A DNA stretch of 64,000 nt from NCBI RefSeq assembly GCF_012273895.1, contig NC_052127.1:4460247-4524246 (forward strand), given 5' to 3'. This document shows, piece after piece, positions 35,301 through 45,977 of this stretch. The notes under the pieces were generated by a model. It did not search any database and had not been told where the DNA came from. It worked only from the letters and a program-made list of their open reading frames with translations. The position numbers and the translations under genes were made by a program. The DNA comes from Zerene cesonia. Lineage: Eukaryota > Arthropoda > Insecta > Lepidoptera > Pieridae. Positions within the stretch are counted from its first letter, which is position 1. Every line of letters starts with the position of its first letter.

Positions 35301-38300
35301 ATCAGATAATACATAACTATCTATTATAATAATTGGATGAGAACTTCCATCATATATCTTTTAATTATCACACGTCAACAGCTAAAACGAAGGAATAATA
35401 TTTGTGAATGTTGCATCATGGCGGATACGCTCCATTAGGCATCCTCATTTATAATAACAAAATAATCGTTAAAATTGTCGATAACCACGTGTATAATGTA
35501 CTAGCATTAGTTCTACGACATGCTCCAATGGTAAATAATTAGATGAAAAATAAAACGACATTTGGAGATGGGTTGAACGAGAACCAAGCCTAATTTCTAG
35601 ACCATACGAATTGGTTTATCGTTTCAGTGATATTTTTACTCATGTATTGTCTCTTCTTTCTGTTCAGCGACTTAAAATATCGTGAGTGTTTGATACACTA
35701 ACGTATAACGAATAAAACTTATCTTATTACCTACTAAAAACATTACCTATCGCCTATACATTAAATGGTCTTTAATATAAAAGTTAAACACCCTTCTCAA
35801 TTGACTGCACCATTCAAAACGCACGTAGCTTAGCCGGATTAATAATTCAAACAGAACTTTTCACTTAACAAAGGTCTATGATAATGAGGATGTCTGATGC
35901 AACCCTTAGCTATTGAATGTAACATTCAGCCGAATGCATTCGCGAAATATTCAATATCCGACGGCCTATAAATTAACTGCATGATACAAAACGCAGCTAG
36001 TTTGTTTTCGTCCATTGCGGTTGGTTCATCATGAAGTGCTTTGTGGCGGTCAGTGTCATCTACAATCACACGAGGCATGTCTTAAACGAATAGTGGTCTA
36101 ATATACTTTTTCCATTGCAGATAACGTGCCTTCTGGCTTTGTCTGTCCCGTCTAGAGCTACTGGGTATGAAGGCCTCGTGTATGCGCCGGGGCATGCTTC
36201 CGCTGAATACTATGTAAGTCGCAAACATATCCTTCCATTGAGAATGGAGAAGAAAAGAAGAAATGTAGGGGAAGTAACTGTAATAATATTGTTTCAGTCT
36301 TACCCCAGCTACGAGTACGAGTACTCCGTGAGGGACCCACACACTGGTGACAACAAGGCCGTTTGGGAAAAGCGAGACGGCGATGTTGTAATTGGTAAAA
36401 TCATTTCGCCCTATTTCAAATAATCAGAAAATTTATTAATTTAATGATTTTATGAAGACAGATCGACCACAACGCAAAAAAGCGTATAACGTATAGCATA
36501 TAGCGTAAGCGTATATATAGCGTATAGCGTATAATGATCATAGATGTGATGATTCTAAAATATTAGACTAAACAAAGTCGAAATGCAGTAATGGTGAAAA
36601 ATAATGAGGCCGATCTTACAAGTAAACTAGACCTGATAATTATCATGATACTTATCAACCAATTATTTCCAGGTGGCTACTCATTCGTGGAGCCGGGCGG
36701 CAGCATTCGCATCATCGAGTATCGCGCTGATAAATCTGGTTTCACTGCGCCAGTTGTCAAGCGAATCGGCCCCAAGTATCATCCTGGCGGTGCCACCTCG
36801 ACCACCACTATCTCTAAACCATCATCACCGATCAGGGAATTGGCCCCAGCGCGTATAATTTCAGCTCCCATAGTTGCTCCTGCGCCTCTGCCCGCGCCTG
36901 TGCGCATTCCGCTGCCCGCGCCCATCCCTGCTCCGGCGCCCTTGCCGGCGCCCGTGTATACGCCGTTGCCCGCTCCCATATACAGACCAGCGCCCACCCC
37001 CGTATATACATCGCTGCCCGCGCCCAGCTATACGCCATTGCCTGCGCCCCTGCCAGCGCCCATATATAGACCGGCGCCCCTACCACTGCCTCTACCGATT
37101 TACTCCGCGCCCTACATCCCCAGACCGAGCTTACCCATATCGTTTCTATCCAGCGGTCACGGCTTAGGGCACGGCTCGCTCGATTACAACTATAATTTGT
37201 ACAATTCGCTAAGATACCACTAAAGATACTTATCGCGGAAGCTATTTGACGTTGACTCGAAATGCCGCTTACCATTAAGTACTCTCGCAATATGTTAGAC
37301 TATATCGCGAGTTATATTTTACAAATGTTAATTAATGTAAGATATTTATGTTTTCTAATTTATGACATTACGGCTGGCAATACGGACACGATTAAAGCAA
37401 ATGCCACCATGTGGTAGATACATATTATGTGTGTTTTATTTTATCTTGGTCAGTGTGAAATAACATGCAACAACTTTTATTTTATTTAGTTTGTGTACGC
37501 GTATTTTTTAAAGTGAAGAATAAGATTACAATTTTAACTTAAAATAAATATTACCATTTGATATAAGTATCAAACCACAATGTTCAATGATATATTAAAT
37601 ACGCAGTATTCGATAAAAAAAGGTTATTAATTAATTTAATTTTCTACAGCAAGAAATACTCATAGTCACATACATACGCATAACAAAATGATTGCCCAGA
37701 ATTTATTCAGTGTTCTGTTTCACAATCATCCGAAACGATGAATTCGTGAAGAAATAAAAGACAAGGTCGAATAACTTTGATTAAATTCTATATACAGTAC
37801 TAGATTTCCGCCCGTGACTTCGCCCGTGTAATCAAAGGAAATTCACATGGGTAAAAACTAAAAAGCAGCCTATGTCCTTCTTGCTATCTTCAGTGATTCA
37901 AACTCAATCTCGAAAATTATGTGACGGAGTTCGAGGTGTAAGAAAGGAAAACAAACAAATACATCAAAATTGGTACACCCAGTTAATAATTCTGAAGGAA
38001 TCAACACAAAAAATACAATCGATTTGAAAACGTCTTTAGTAGCTAGTCTAACAAAAAATACATGACTTAAATTGGAAGCAAATGTTACGGATCAAAATAT
38101 GTCGGCAGATTACAATCTGGCGAGTTATTATATAATGTAACGGATTTTAAAATCTTATGGCGACATATATAATATTAGCCTTTCACCCCGGCTTCGCCCG
38201 TGGTACATATACAGCCTGTGTCACTCGTGAAGTTTTTCAGCTTTCTAATAGTGTAATTTTTTTTTTTAAATCGGTCCAGTGGTTTCCCGCATACAAAACC

Positions 38301-39469
38301 ATAACAAATAATCATCATCATCTGAGGCTCTATAGCCGCGAGTGGGCCTTGGCCTGGTCCAGTATTATATACATAATAAACCATACAAAACACCAAAGTC
38401 TTTATAATATCATGTACATCTGGTAGGTCTAAGAATCGGCCAACATTTATTTTTCATACTCCTATTTTTTTTTTTATGTTATGTTACAGACGGCAATGGA
38501 GCTGGTGGGACGCCTGATGGTAAGCGCTACCATCGCCCATGAACATTTGGAGAGGCATAAGGTCCATTGCAGACCTTACGCCTCTACAAATGGATTGCCG
38601 ACTTTTTGGGAAGGGATTAAGAAAGGATTGGAGATAGGAATAAAGGAAAGGACTGGGAAGGGTAAGGAAAAGGATATGATAAGAGTTTGCCGGGTCATCT
38701 AGTAATATAATATAGAAACAGACACTCACCTAGTGTACCTAGGTGCAGAATGTGCGTATTCAGCGGGGGGACTGATGGCCCCGAGCTGTTCCCCGCTCGG
38801 GGACAACTCATCGGGGTTTTGGGGACTTGATTGGGGACTCGCTGCGGAATATATAAAGACAAAAAATTATTATATATTGATCTTTACACACTTTTATTAG
38901 CTTCCTCTGTATGTTTGCATATAACCGAAACATTAAGACTACTGATAAATATATATTCCACGGTAAAGGATGTATTGAGCAAATTGTTTTCTTGAAGTGT
39001 AAGAAAAACCTATAAAAATAATGGTCAGGTCGAAGATATCATTTTTATATATCGAAGCATCAGAGTCCAGACTAAAAAATTTCGTATATCTATCTATTAC
39101 TAATGATTTTATCTGACAGCTCAAATTCAGTAAGTATGATCTGCTATATATCAACAATAAATATAGTTTCAAAGAAGTAAAAACACGCTTCACTCATGAA
39201 ATTATTGTATTGTCACCGATCCTTGTAAAGTATAAAAAGTTTGAATTAAATCTGTCCGTTTGAAGTGATACAATTTCCATTCCAGAGGTCGCCAATAAAA
39301 ACGGGGTAAAAAAAAAAAACAAATACATCATTATAACAACCTCGATGCGCCCCGCGGTTTCACCCGCGTAAGTCTGTATCCTGTAGGAATATCGCGATAA
39401 AAGTTGTCCAGCTGTCAACTTAACAAATTTTATTGCAATCGGTTCAGTAGCTTTTGCGTGAAAGAGTAA

Positions 39470-39501
<32 letters not shown>

Positions 39502-42500
39502 TCCATACAAACTTACATCATAACGCTCGCTACATTCACTATAGCAACTCACGTATAGAATATGCGTTCTTGATAACAACTTCGCTCGCCCGCTGCCGCG
39601 GTATGACGAAGGACTCAGGGAAGAAGACCCGCGCGTCGCCGAAACTCAGCGGCCGGCCCTTGTCCTCGTGCCTGTGCTTCGAGCCGGACGTTCCCGAGGA
39701 GGAGGTGCCCGAGAACGTTCCGGACGTGTGCTGCGAGCGCGGCAACTCGCGCTCCGCGTACGAGTCCTTCGCGCGGCGCATTTCCGCGAACGACTTTTGC
39801 GCTGGTGTGTTAATGTTATGTATAGTCTACATGCTAGAAGGTTATTATACAGGGTGTCCCGACTATGTATTATCTTTAAGTTTCCTTCTATGTACAATCT
39901 TGTTGAAGAGTTAAAAAAATAAATAAATATGCTTTACTATAGTAAAGCATACTCAATCGTACTAGTTTTTCAAAGGCTAAATTTGCTTGCAATGAAATGT
40001 ATTATTTTTCGTCTGATTATAATGCGTGTATATCGTAGTTGTTTATTTCTTGAGAGGTAAAGGTAGTGTGTTGACAGTGCCGAGCTCCTGTTCTTTTTTA
40101 ATTTTTAAGTACCTAAACTAAACCCCTCCTATTGAATGTTCATTTCACAATTTAACAGTTTCACATCTTCAGTCGAGTATGGTTCTTAATCATCTCAATA
40201 GATGGCAGGGACACCCTTAGGCACATGAAACCGAATGAGTTGAAGAAATTCGATTAATGAGGTGGGATCACGGGTGGCCGAGAGGTTAGATGTTGCTACG
40301 GTTTGGCAAAAAGACGCGGTTTCGAATCCCGCATCGTGGTCAAATTTTTCCCAATCCAATAAAAAATTCTCATTTATTCAACTGCTGCGAATTCAACGCG
40401 TGCAAAGCCGCGGGCAAAAGTTAGTATATCCAAAACTCACAGACAAACGGCGGCGAGTAAACGTTCTCCCTGCTATCCGCGTGCTCTAGCAGCCGCCGCA
40501 GCGTGTTCTGTAGGCCTTCGCCCGCGCTCACCGCGCGGCGATTGGTCATGCGGCTCGTTGCATCTGAAATATTTTATTTTGAGAAATAAAGAGAAATGGG
40601 TTTCGGGGTTATGCTGAATATGGGTTTGCCCAACTAGCATTTTTGTGAATTGTTATTATTGTCTACCAATTTGTGTAAAAAGTTATTTAGAAATAAAACA
40701 GAGTCAGTCTCGCCGTGACCACGCTCGCTGTAAAGTGTTCGAAACGCCGGGTTAAATAATATAATGAATAAATCTCGTTTAAAAACTCTTTAATATCTAT
40801 ATAATGTATCTTATATAATGTACAATACTCGTATAAAATCAAACTTAAGAAATTAACAAAGTTATTGTTGATTTCATCACATTAATTAAAAAAATAAATT
40901 AAGCGTGATTTGTCGATAGTTTGTGACGCTTTTTTTTCTGATTCTTATAATATTATATTTATAAAGAAGATTGTCTCAACTTGCTTTATCATTCTTACAT
41001 ATATTCGCCTTTAATAAGGTATCCACTGAAAATCAGTGTTATTACACTATGTGGGAGGCGTAATTATGTATATATTTTAGGAGTGTGTTAAAACACACTA
41101 TATACTAATAGAGATACTTCTGTAAACAGAAGTATCTCTATTCTCATCTATTCTCTCTTTCTTTGTGTGTGTGTGTGTTATAATAAACGTGTTTTCTTAC
41201 TTTCGTTATTTATTAGGGGTTTTAGAATACATACACGGGTTGCAGCAGGCGTCATTATTGAGTGTCCCCGAACTGACCAAGTGACACCCACCAGCTGCTA
41301 TCGCTTGCCCCAGGCCGCTGCTCACCTGAAAACAAACAAAAAATTTTATAAATAGAAATATGTTATAATTTTCTTTTTCGCCGATTTTAAGCAGTGATGA
41401 TGTCAACCACATGTGCAGATTTATTGAAAAATCAATTTATTTCCTGCACGCTCGCCCGGTCTCGAACCCGGGTTTATCACCGGGATTTTGAAGTCCGAGG
41501 TTCTCGCCACTGAGCCACGACTGCTTTTTTATTTATGAATAAGAAGAATTTTTATTTATGAATAAGAAGACTAAGACTTAGGATATGTGTGTGTTTGTTG
41601 CTCTTTCACGCAAAAAACTACTGAACCGATTCCAATGAAATTTGGTACGTAGACAGCTGGACAACTGGAATAACAAACAGGCATTTTATCCCGATATTCC
41701 TACGGGATACGGACTTACGCGGGTGAAACAGCTAGTAGGCTATATAATTACCACGGGCGAAGCCGGGGTGATAAGCTAGTGTCCTAATACAATAATCACT
41801 TTTCCAAGTCACAACTCACCCTCAACGGCAGTTCCTGTTTCCTATCAAGCACCGTCTCCGACTTGACGTAGAACGCTTTCGTCTCGGCCAGCAGCTCCAC
41901 GGCGGACTTGCGCTTCTGCTGCTGCGGCGCGAGAGAGCGCGATGCCGCCATCTCTTTCTTGCGCGGTAGCTTGAAGCTTGCGAACAGCGAGTCGGCTAGA
42001 CGACGTCTGCGAATATATTGATTGATATATTGAATCGATATACAGGTCCTTCATATGTCATAAAAAAAATTTATCAAAAAGATGTTTGTTATTCATTTTA
42101 TTTATTCTAGTGTTCGACTCTATCATCAGCTTTTACTTTATATAATAGCTATTACGCTTATATAAAAAAATAATAATTAATATTTGTGTGAAATCCTCAT
42201 TGTTAACTAAGCTAAAAACAAATTGAGCCCATGCCATGATACGTATATTAACGATAACGTAGTTTCCCAATGGTAATTTGAAATTGGGTCCAGTAGTTTT
42301 TGTGTGGAAACATTAAACAATAACTACTGCCTGGTCCTATCAAACTTTGTCGTAACTAAATAAATCCACTTCAATCAATCATCTGGCATAAACTCAAAAT
42401 AGACTCTTACCGTCTCTTCATATTAGTTTGCTCAACATCCTATCCTACTATCCTACTAATATTATAAATGCGAAAGTTTGTAAGGATGTGTGTGTGTGTT

Positions 42501-45500
42501 TGTTGCTCTTGCACGCAAAGACTACAGAACCGATTGCAATGAAATTTGGTACATAGACAGCTGGACAACTGGAATAATATATAGGCAACTTTTTATCTCG
42601 ATATTCGTACGGGATACGGACTTACGCGGGTGAATCCGCGGGGCGCAGCTAGTGTGTGTGTTGTCTTTTGTTATATGTTTCAGTAGACTAACCCAAAATA
42701 AGTGTAATGTTGAAACATCAAACGGGAATTTTTGTATGTGGGAATCGAGCACACTTCGGCACGAATTGGGCCAGCTCGCACCGGGGACGTGCCACACCCC
42801 TACAGAAGATCGGCGTGGAATAATAGCATTCTACTGTTTCGTTCAGTGAGTGAGGGTAAGACTTTCTTAATCCCTTTCCAATTGATAGTTGGCAATCCAT
42901 TTGGAGAAGCGTAGTCTGCAATCGACCTTACGCCACTCCAAATGTTCATGGGCGGTGGTAGCGCTTACCATCAGCCAATCCTCGAGCTCCATTGACGATG
43001 ATTACATAAAAAAAAACCCTGAACTCACCTCGGCGGAGATTCAAACGACCTCGAGTACGAGCTATTCGCCGCCGCGCCTTCAAACTTCTTCCTGACCTCC
43101 TCGACCTTCGACCACCCGGACTCCACATTCAGTCGCCTGGCCGGGGCCCGCTGCGCCGCATACTTGGCGAGCTCCTCCCGCGTGCGTTTCACCGAGACCT
43201 CAGGTAGCGGGTCCCTGTGCCGGCCGGGCCTCGCGTCGTGGCATCGCTCTATGAACTGCCGCCGCCGGAGCGATAGCGTCGCCGATTGTCCCTCGTCGTC
43301 GTCTAGGCACCTGAAAGTTGAATGCGTTTTTGTTAGTACATATTATATGCCACAAGGAATTTTGGACAAGACAATTTCCTCACTTTGAAAGTGTAAAGGG
43401 ATCCTGCTTTTCCACTATTTCTTATGTTCAACTTTAAACACACTGATTTTATTTTGTTCAGACAGGGATTACTATGTATATTGTTAAAAGTAGACAATTA
43501 ATTTAGCATAATCATATAATACAATATCGAATCTCACGAAAATTTACCTAAATAATATTTCTTTAACAAAAAACCAAACGGCCGCATTGAAATAAAAAAT
43601 TGAATACAAAATTGGTTCACACATTAAAGACCTACGAGGTAATAAACAAAAAAAAATTAGTCAAATTGATAACCTGCTTCAACGAAGTCGGTTGAAAGAA
43701 CACACATACATACTTAAGTTTAAAGTAACGAACAATAAAATGTAAACGATACACCCATTCAATTGCAGTAACTGAAAACTAACCAGCTTCGCCTATATCC
43801 ATTTTCGTACATAAAAAAGTTCTCAATTCAACCTCACAACGACGGACGTCCGGATCTTTTAAGTCTCCCAGAGTCGGTTCAATTAAAACCTACAGCAGTG
43901 CTTCGAAGGGAGCCAATATCAGGTATCTCGCCGAGTTACCGGCAGAACGGGATTATCGGGTGAAAGTAAATACGCGTAACAGGTTAAATGACCATTAGCA
44001 CGTTAAGGACGTAGATATATCGTAACCTAAGCTATCGTCTGATTGGGAATAAGGCGCTAAAATGTCTAACAACCCCACCTTGTGTTTCGTAAACGTTATA
44101 CCTGTTATATGGCCATTGATATAAATAAAACTTGTCTATGTAATACAGACAACATTTATTACAAATATCATTATTTCTTAATGTGAATCTAGTATAGTAT
44201 AATGATATGTTTTATTTAATTGCCACTGTTTTTGATTATTTTACGTATATATGTGTGAGTGAAACATTTAGAGCCGGTTCCACAGCTTCCTCACAATTTA
44301 TGTTTTGTTTAGCTTGTAACTCAGTTCCATTCTGTAAAATTCATCATTGTTCAATCACGTTTCCTTAATCACGATATATATAAAAAATCAATCCCGATTC
44401 TCTATGGTCACAGGATTAAGCGAAAACTCCTGGAGCGATTTCGCTATTTATCGTTTTGTTGTGTTTGCTATTGTCAGTAGAAGGATCTTATGAAAGAAAT
44501 ACTTGAGGAATTTTCGACTTAACAAAAAATCTATTTGTCTTCACGCGTTTGATAATTCGCACGAAGCCATGACAACGTTTATCGGATCAACAATTCAAAG
44601 CCTTCTTTATTATTAAATAACTCTAAAGTTTACATTACAAATAATGTTAGTATTATTAGTTATTGCCGGTTTATAGGTGTTAGTATGATTATTACTTATT
44701 TAATCGAGGTATAGAAACCTATATATAAAGACTAAAGGCCTCCTCCATTTTATTTCACAGGTTTCTTTCCGGATCAGTTAAATCCTAAAATAAATAAACG
44801 ATTGACAAAGTGGCAACCCTAATTCTTACTATCCACACCTATATACATATACTCTATATGATCACTGAAATTAGATTTATTAACCCATACTTATAAGTTA
44901 TAACCAAGCTATGCCTTACTTTGTTTATAACACCAATATATGGAAATATCTCTCAGTCTATATTTCAATGCATTCGCCCGCAGGGATGACATAAATAAGC
45001 TACAGGAAAGCTGTCCGAGATTGAAATAGTCCACCGTAAGCCAAGCGGGTTTCCTCATAATATATTTCTGATTATTTCACAGGGCCAGTGCGGAGTCCGT
45101 TTTGCGATCAATTCAACGCTTTCACGATATCCTACTGATATTACAAACGCGAATTTTATAAATATGGATGGATGTTTGTTACAATTTCATGCGTTAACAG
45201 CTTATCGTATCTGTGTGTAATTTTGTACAGAGATAGATTATAGATTGGATTAGTACTTGGCTAGCAAAGGCTATTTTTTACCAGGGTATTACAATACAGA
45301 CTTGTCAATTTTATCGCGGGTTTATGAATTTACTTCGTATTGTAATTCTTTTAAACCAATCAACTGAAGCTTTTGAAGAAACAAAAAGCTTTAAAATTAT
45401 TGAAGCAAGAATGTATGAATAAACGGAGTTATGGTTAAGTTACAAAAGTTATGTATTTTTGTTATTCTTTCACGCGAAAACCGCTGAACGTATTTTGATG

Positions 45501-45977
45501 ATACTTGACAGTGATGTACATAGCAACAACGTGTAGCAGAATAACATGTATAAACTATAGCTACATGCATTTACCCGTGGTTTCCTTCAGGGGTTAAACC
45601 GCGCTGCACAAATGGATAGTTCTTTCAATTGTTTTAAAGTCTACCTACATACATTTTAATATACTGTACATATTACATCCTATCCTTCTAAAACTAATAC
45701 TATAAGTGCGAAAGTTTGTAAGGATTTGTGTGTGTTTGTTGCTCTTTCACGCAAAAACTACTGAACCGATTGCAATGAAATTTGGTACGTAGACAGCTGG
45801 ACAACTGGAATAACATATAGGCAAATTTTTATCCCGATATTCCTACTGGATACAAACTTACGCGGGTGAAACCGTGGGGAGCAGCTAGTATACTATAAAC
45901 TTATACATTTTCACAACTAACCGAGCCGGCTGCGCGAGGTGGGAGCGACAGGGCTGATAGCAGGAAAGCGCGGCCAT
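28574..45977 (-). CDS. FAM110: FAM110-family protein, at least 15 coding exons
   Basis: Vertebrate members are centrosome/spindle-pole associated. Exons in transcript order: 45977-45922, 43310-43029, 42006-41820, 41325-41235, 40563-40441, 39801-39553, 38841-38730, 33435-33325, 32927-32826, 32314-32228, (missing), 30846-30710, 30231-30126, 29995-29877, 29349-29121, 28702-28574. Phases agree at every junction except across the N gap, where an exon of length 1 modulo 3 is needed. The start MAALSCYQPCRSHL follows in-frame stops in a spliced 5' UTR exon that begins at 46050. N-terminal FAM110 domain: SAVELLAETKAFYVKS at about 147-162, then DRKQELPLR. Middle: basic and Ser/Pro-rich, with RPILRSKSDISDR in exon 29995-29877. 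C-terminal domain: LQLFFDRLGLEP, FFSSASTVDSNQ, then SVVERNARIIKWL before the stop. About 706 codons are visible. The family call rests on both conserved ends; the biochemical function is not established. Confidence 0.9.
29440..29665 (-). repeat. Repeat family C copy (FAM110 intron)
   Basis: Ends in GGAGCGAAGCCGGGGCGTAC and includes CTCGACCGATTTTAATCAAA. It is the reverse orientation of the copy at 54165-54320 (GTACGCCCCGGCTCCGCCCC ... ATAAAAATCGGTTCAGTAG). Confidence 0.55.
31150..32149. other. Assembly gap, exactly 1,000 N, hiding FAM110 sequence
   Basis: Placeholder gap. The exon before it in transcript order (32314-32228) ends in phase 2 and the exon after it (30846-30710) opens only in phase 0, so at least one coding exon is missing. 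Confidence 0.95.
33990..34120. mobile_element. Decayed SINE 1 fold-back (FAM110 intron 7)
   Basis: TTTAGTTCTATAGCATTGAA and AAAAGAATAGAAAAAT come first (antisense SINE tail), then CGAATCCCGCCTGGTGATCA and TTTCTATTCTTCCAAAATTT (sense end). Only a few B-box bases remain between the arms. It is the same head-to-head arrangement as 61096-61289, much older. Confidence 0.55.
35967..35972 (+). promoter_or_regulatory. TATA box of the nested cuticle protein gene
   Basis: TATAAA lies 59 bp upstream of the ATG at 36031, leaving a short 5' UTR starting near 36000 (GCAGCTAGTTTG). This layout is usual for insect cuticle genes. Confidence 0.5.
36031..37223 (+). CDS. Chitin-binding RR cuticle protein (CPR family), nested in a FAM110 intron
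   Basis: Exons 36031-36048, 36121-36213, 36298-36394 and 36673-37223 total 759 nt, giving 252 residues. The tiny first exon encodes only MKCFVA and splits the signal peptide (MKCFVAITCLLALSVPSRA), the common CPR arrangement. The Rebers-Riddiford domain covers about residues 42-95: YEYEYSVRDPHTGD, KRDGDVVIGGYSFVEPGG, then RIIEYRADKSGFTAPV, closest to RR-2. The usual DG in the xDGxxR turn is GG here, and ADxxxGF is one residue shorter. Residues about 115-220 are Ala/Pro-rich with repeated PLPAP and PAPxxTPLP units, followed by a Gly/His/Tyr tail ending YNSLRYH. It is secreted and binds chitin in cuticle. AATAAA at 37543-37548 is a possible poly(A) signal. It lies wholly inside the 33436-38729 intron of FAM110 on the other strand. 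Confidence 0.95.
36476..36536. repeat. AGCGTAT-type tandem repeat in the cuticle gene intron
   Basis: About eight imperfect units of AGCGTAT / AACGTAT / AGCATAT in a row, in intron 3 of the nested gene. Confidence 0.7.
37797..37950 (+). repeat. Repeat family C relative
   Basis: CTAGATTTCCGCCCGTGACTTCGCCCGTG start (split here: TTTCCGCCCGTGACTTCGCC), followed by a 'cagcctatgtcc' block that also marks the copies at 38160-38300 and 51345-51495. Confidence 0.5.
38160..38300 (+). repeat. Repeat family C copy
   Basis: CACCCCGGCTTCGCCCGTGG, TACATATACAGCCTGTGTCA, then AATCGGTCCAGTGGTTTC. It parallels 51345-51495 (GCCCCGGCTTCGCCTGTGGT ... AATCGGTCCAGTAGTTCC). Confidence 0.6.
38475..38705 (-). repeat. 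Repeat family D, partial copy
   Basis: Reverse complement of the right half of 47435-47801: GACGGCAATGGAGCTGGTGG, CATGAACATTTGGAGAGGCA, GACTTTTTGGGAAGGGATTA. Apparent ORFs across it on both strands are repeat sequence. It lies 24 bp from FAM110 exon 38841-38730. Confidence 0.75.
39341..39502 (+). repeat. Repeat family A copy with a (CA)n tract
   Basis: GATGCGCCCCGCGGTTTCAC to a pure (AC) run of about 13 units at 39474-39500. The distal CGCATTTATAATATTAG end is missing. FAM110 intron. Confidence 0.75.
40264..40376 (+). mobile_element. tRNA-derived SINE 1 copy (FAM110 intron)
   Basis: GGATCACGGGTGGCCGAGAG (A-box region), then GGTTTCGAATCCCGCATCGT (B-box region) and a tail related to 61182-61327. 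A family B end (GCGTGCAAAGCCGCGGGCAA, reverse orientation) follows at 40396-40425. Diverged, so not a functional tRNA. Confidence 0.7.
41388..41527 (+). mobile_element. SINE 2, 3' half (FAM110 intron)
   Basis: GCAGTGATGATGTCAACCAC, AAAATCAATTTATTTCCTGC, then GCTCGCCCGGTCTCGAACCC and GAAGTCCGAGGTTCTCGCCA. It matches the second half of 56050-56358. The GGTCTCGAACCC stretch looks like the complement of a tRNA B box. Confidence 0.7.
41581..41737 (-). repeat. Repeat family A copy
   Basis: Reverse orientation: CACGCAAAAAACTACTGAAC, AAATTTGGTACGTAGACAGC, CGGACTTACGCGGGTGAAAC. A family C end (TACCACGGGCGAAGCCGGGG) sits immediately downstream at 41750-41770. Confidence 0.8.
42451..42653 (-). repeat. 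Repeat family A copy
   Basis: Full-length, reverse orientation, from TCCTACTAATATTATAAATG to GCGGGGCGCAGCTAGT. FAM110 intron 2. Confidence 0.85.
42728..43008 (+). repeat. Repeat family D, internally deleted copy
   Basis: TTCGGCACGAATTGGGCCAG, CTACAGAAGATCGGCGTGGA, CAAATGTTCATGGGCGGTGG. Compared with 47435-47801 it lacks part of the middle. It ends about 20 bp from FAM110 exon 43310-43029. Confidence 0.75.
43029..43310 (-). CDS. FAM110: FAM110 exon 2 (GC-rich)
   Basis: Encodes LDDDEGQSATLSLRRRQF through KRTREELAKYAAQR to SYSRSFESPP, the part before the FAM110 N-terminal domain. It joins exon 1 at a split arginine (CG + G) and exon 3 at AG + A. Strongly GC-rich relative to its introns, which produces spurious ORFs on the plus strand. 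Confidence 0.85.
43311..45921 (-). other. FAM110 intron 1
   Basis: About 2.6 kb. It contains a family A copy at 45681-45889 (reverse orientation, near full length), a related decayed element around 45450-45600 (TTCTTTCACGCGAAAACCGC), and another near 45105-45300 (CCTACTGATATTACAAACGC). The remainder is AT-rich with nothing recognisable. Confidence 0.6.

Noticed and set aside
36832..37290. ORFs of 72-152 codons opposite or out of frame with the cuticle protein
   Set aside because: They are shadows of the GC-rich Ala/Pro repeat region.
39570..39922. Plus-strand ORFs of 84-114 codons
   Set aside because: Shadows of FAM110 exon 39801-39553; they lack splice or protein support.
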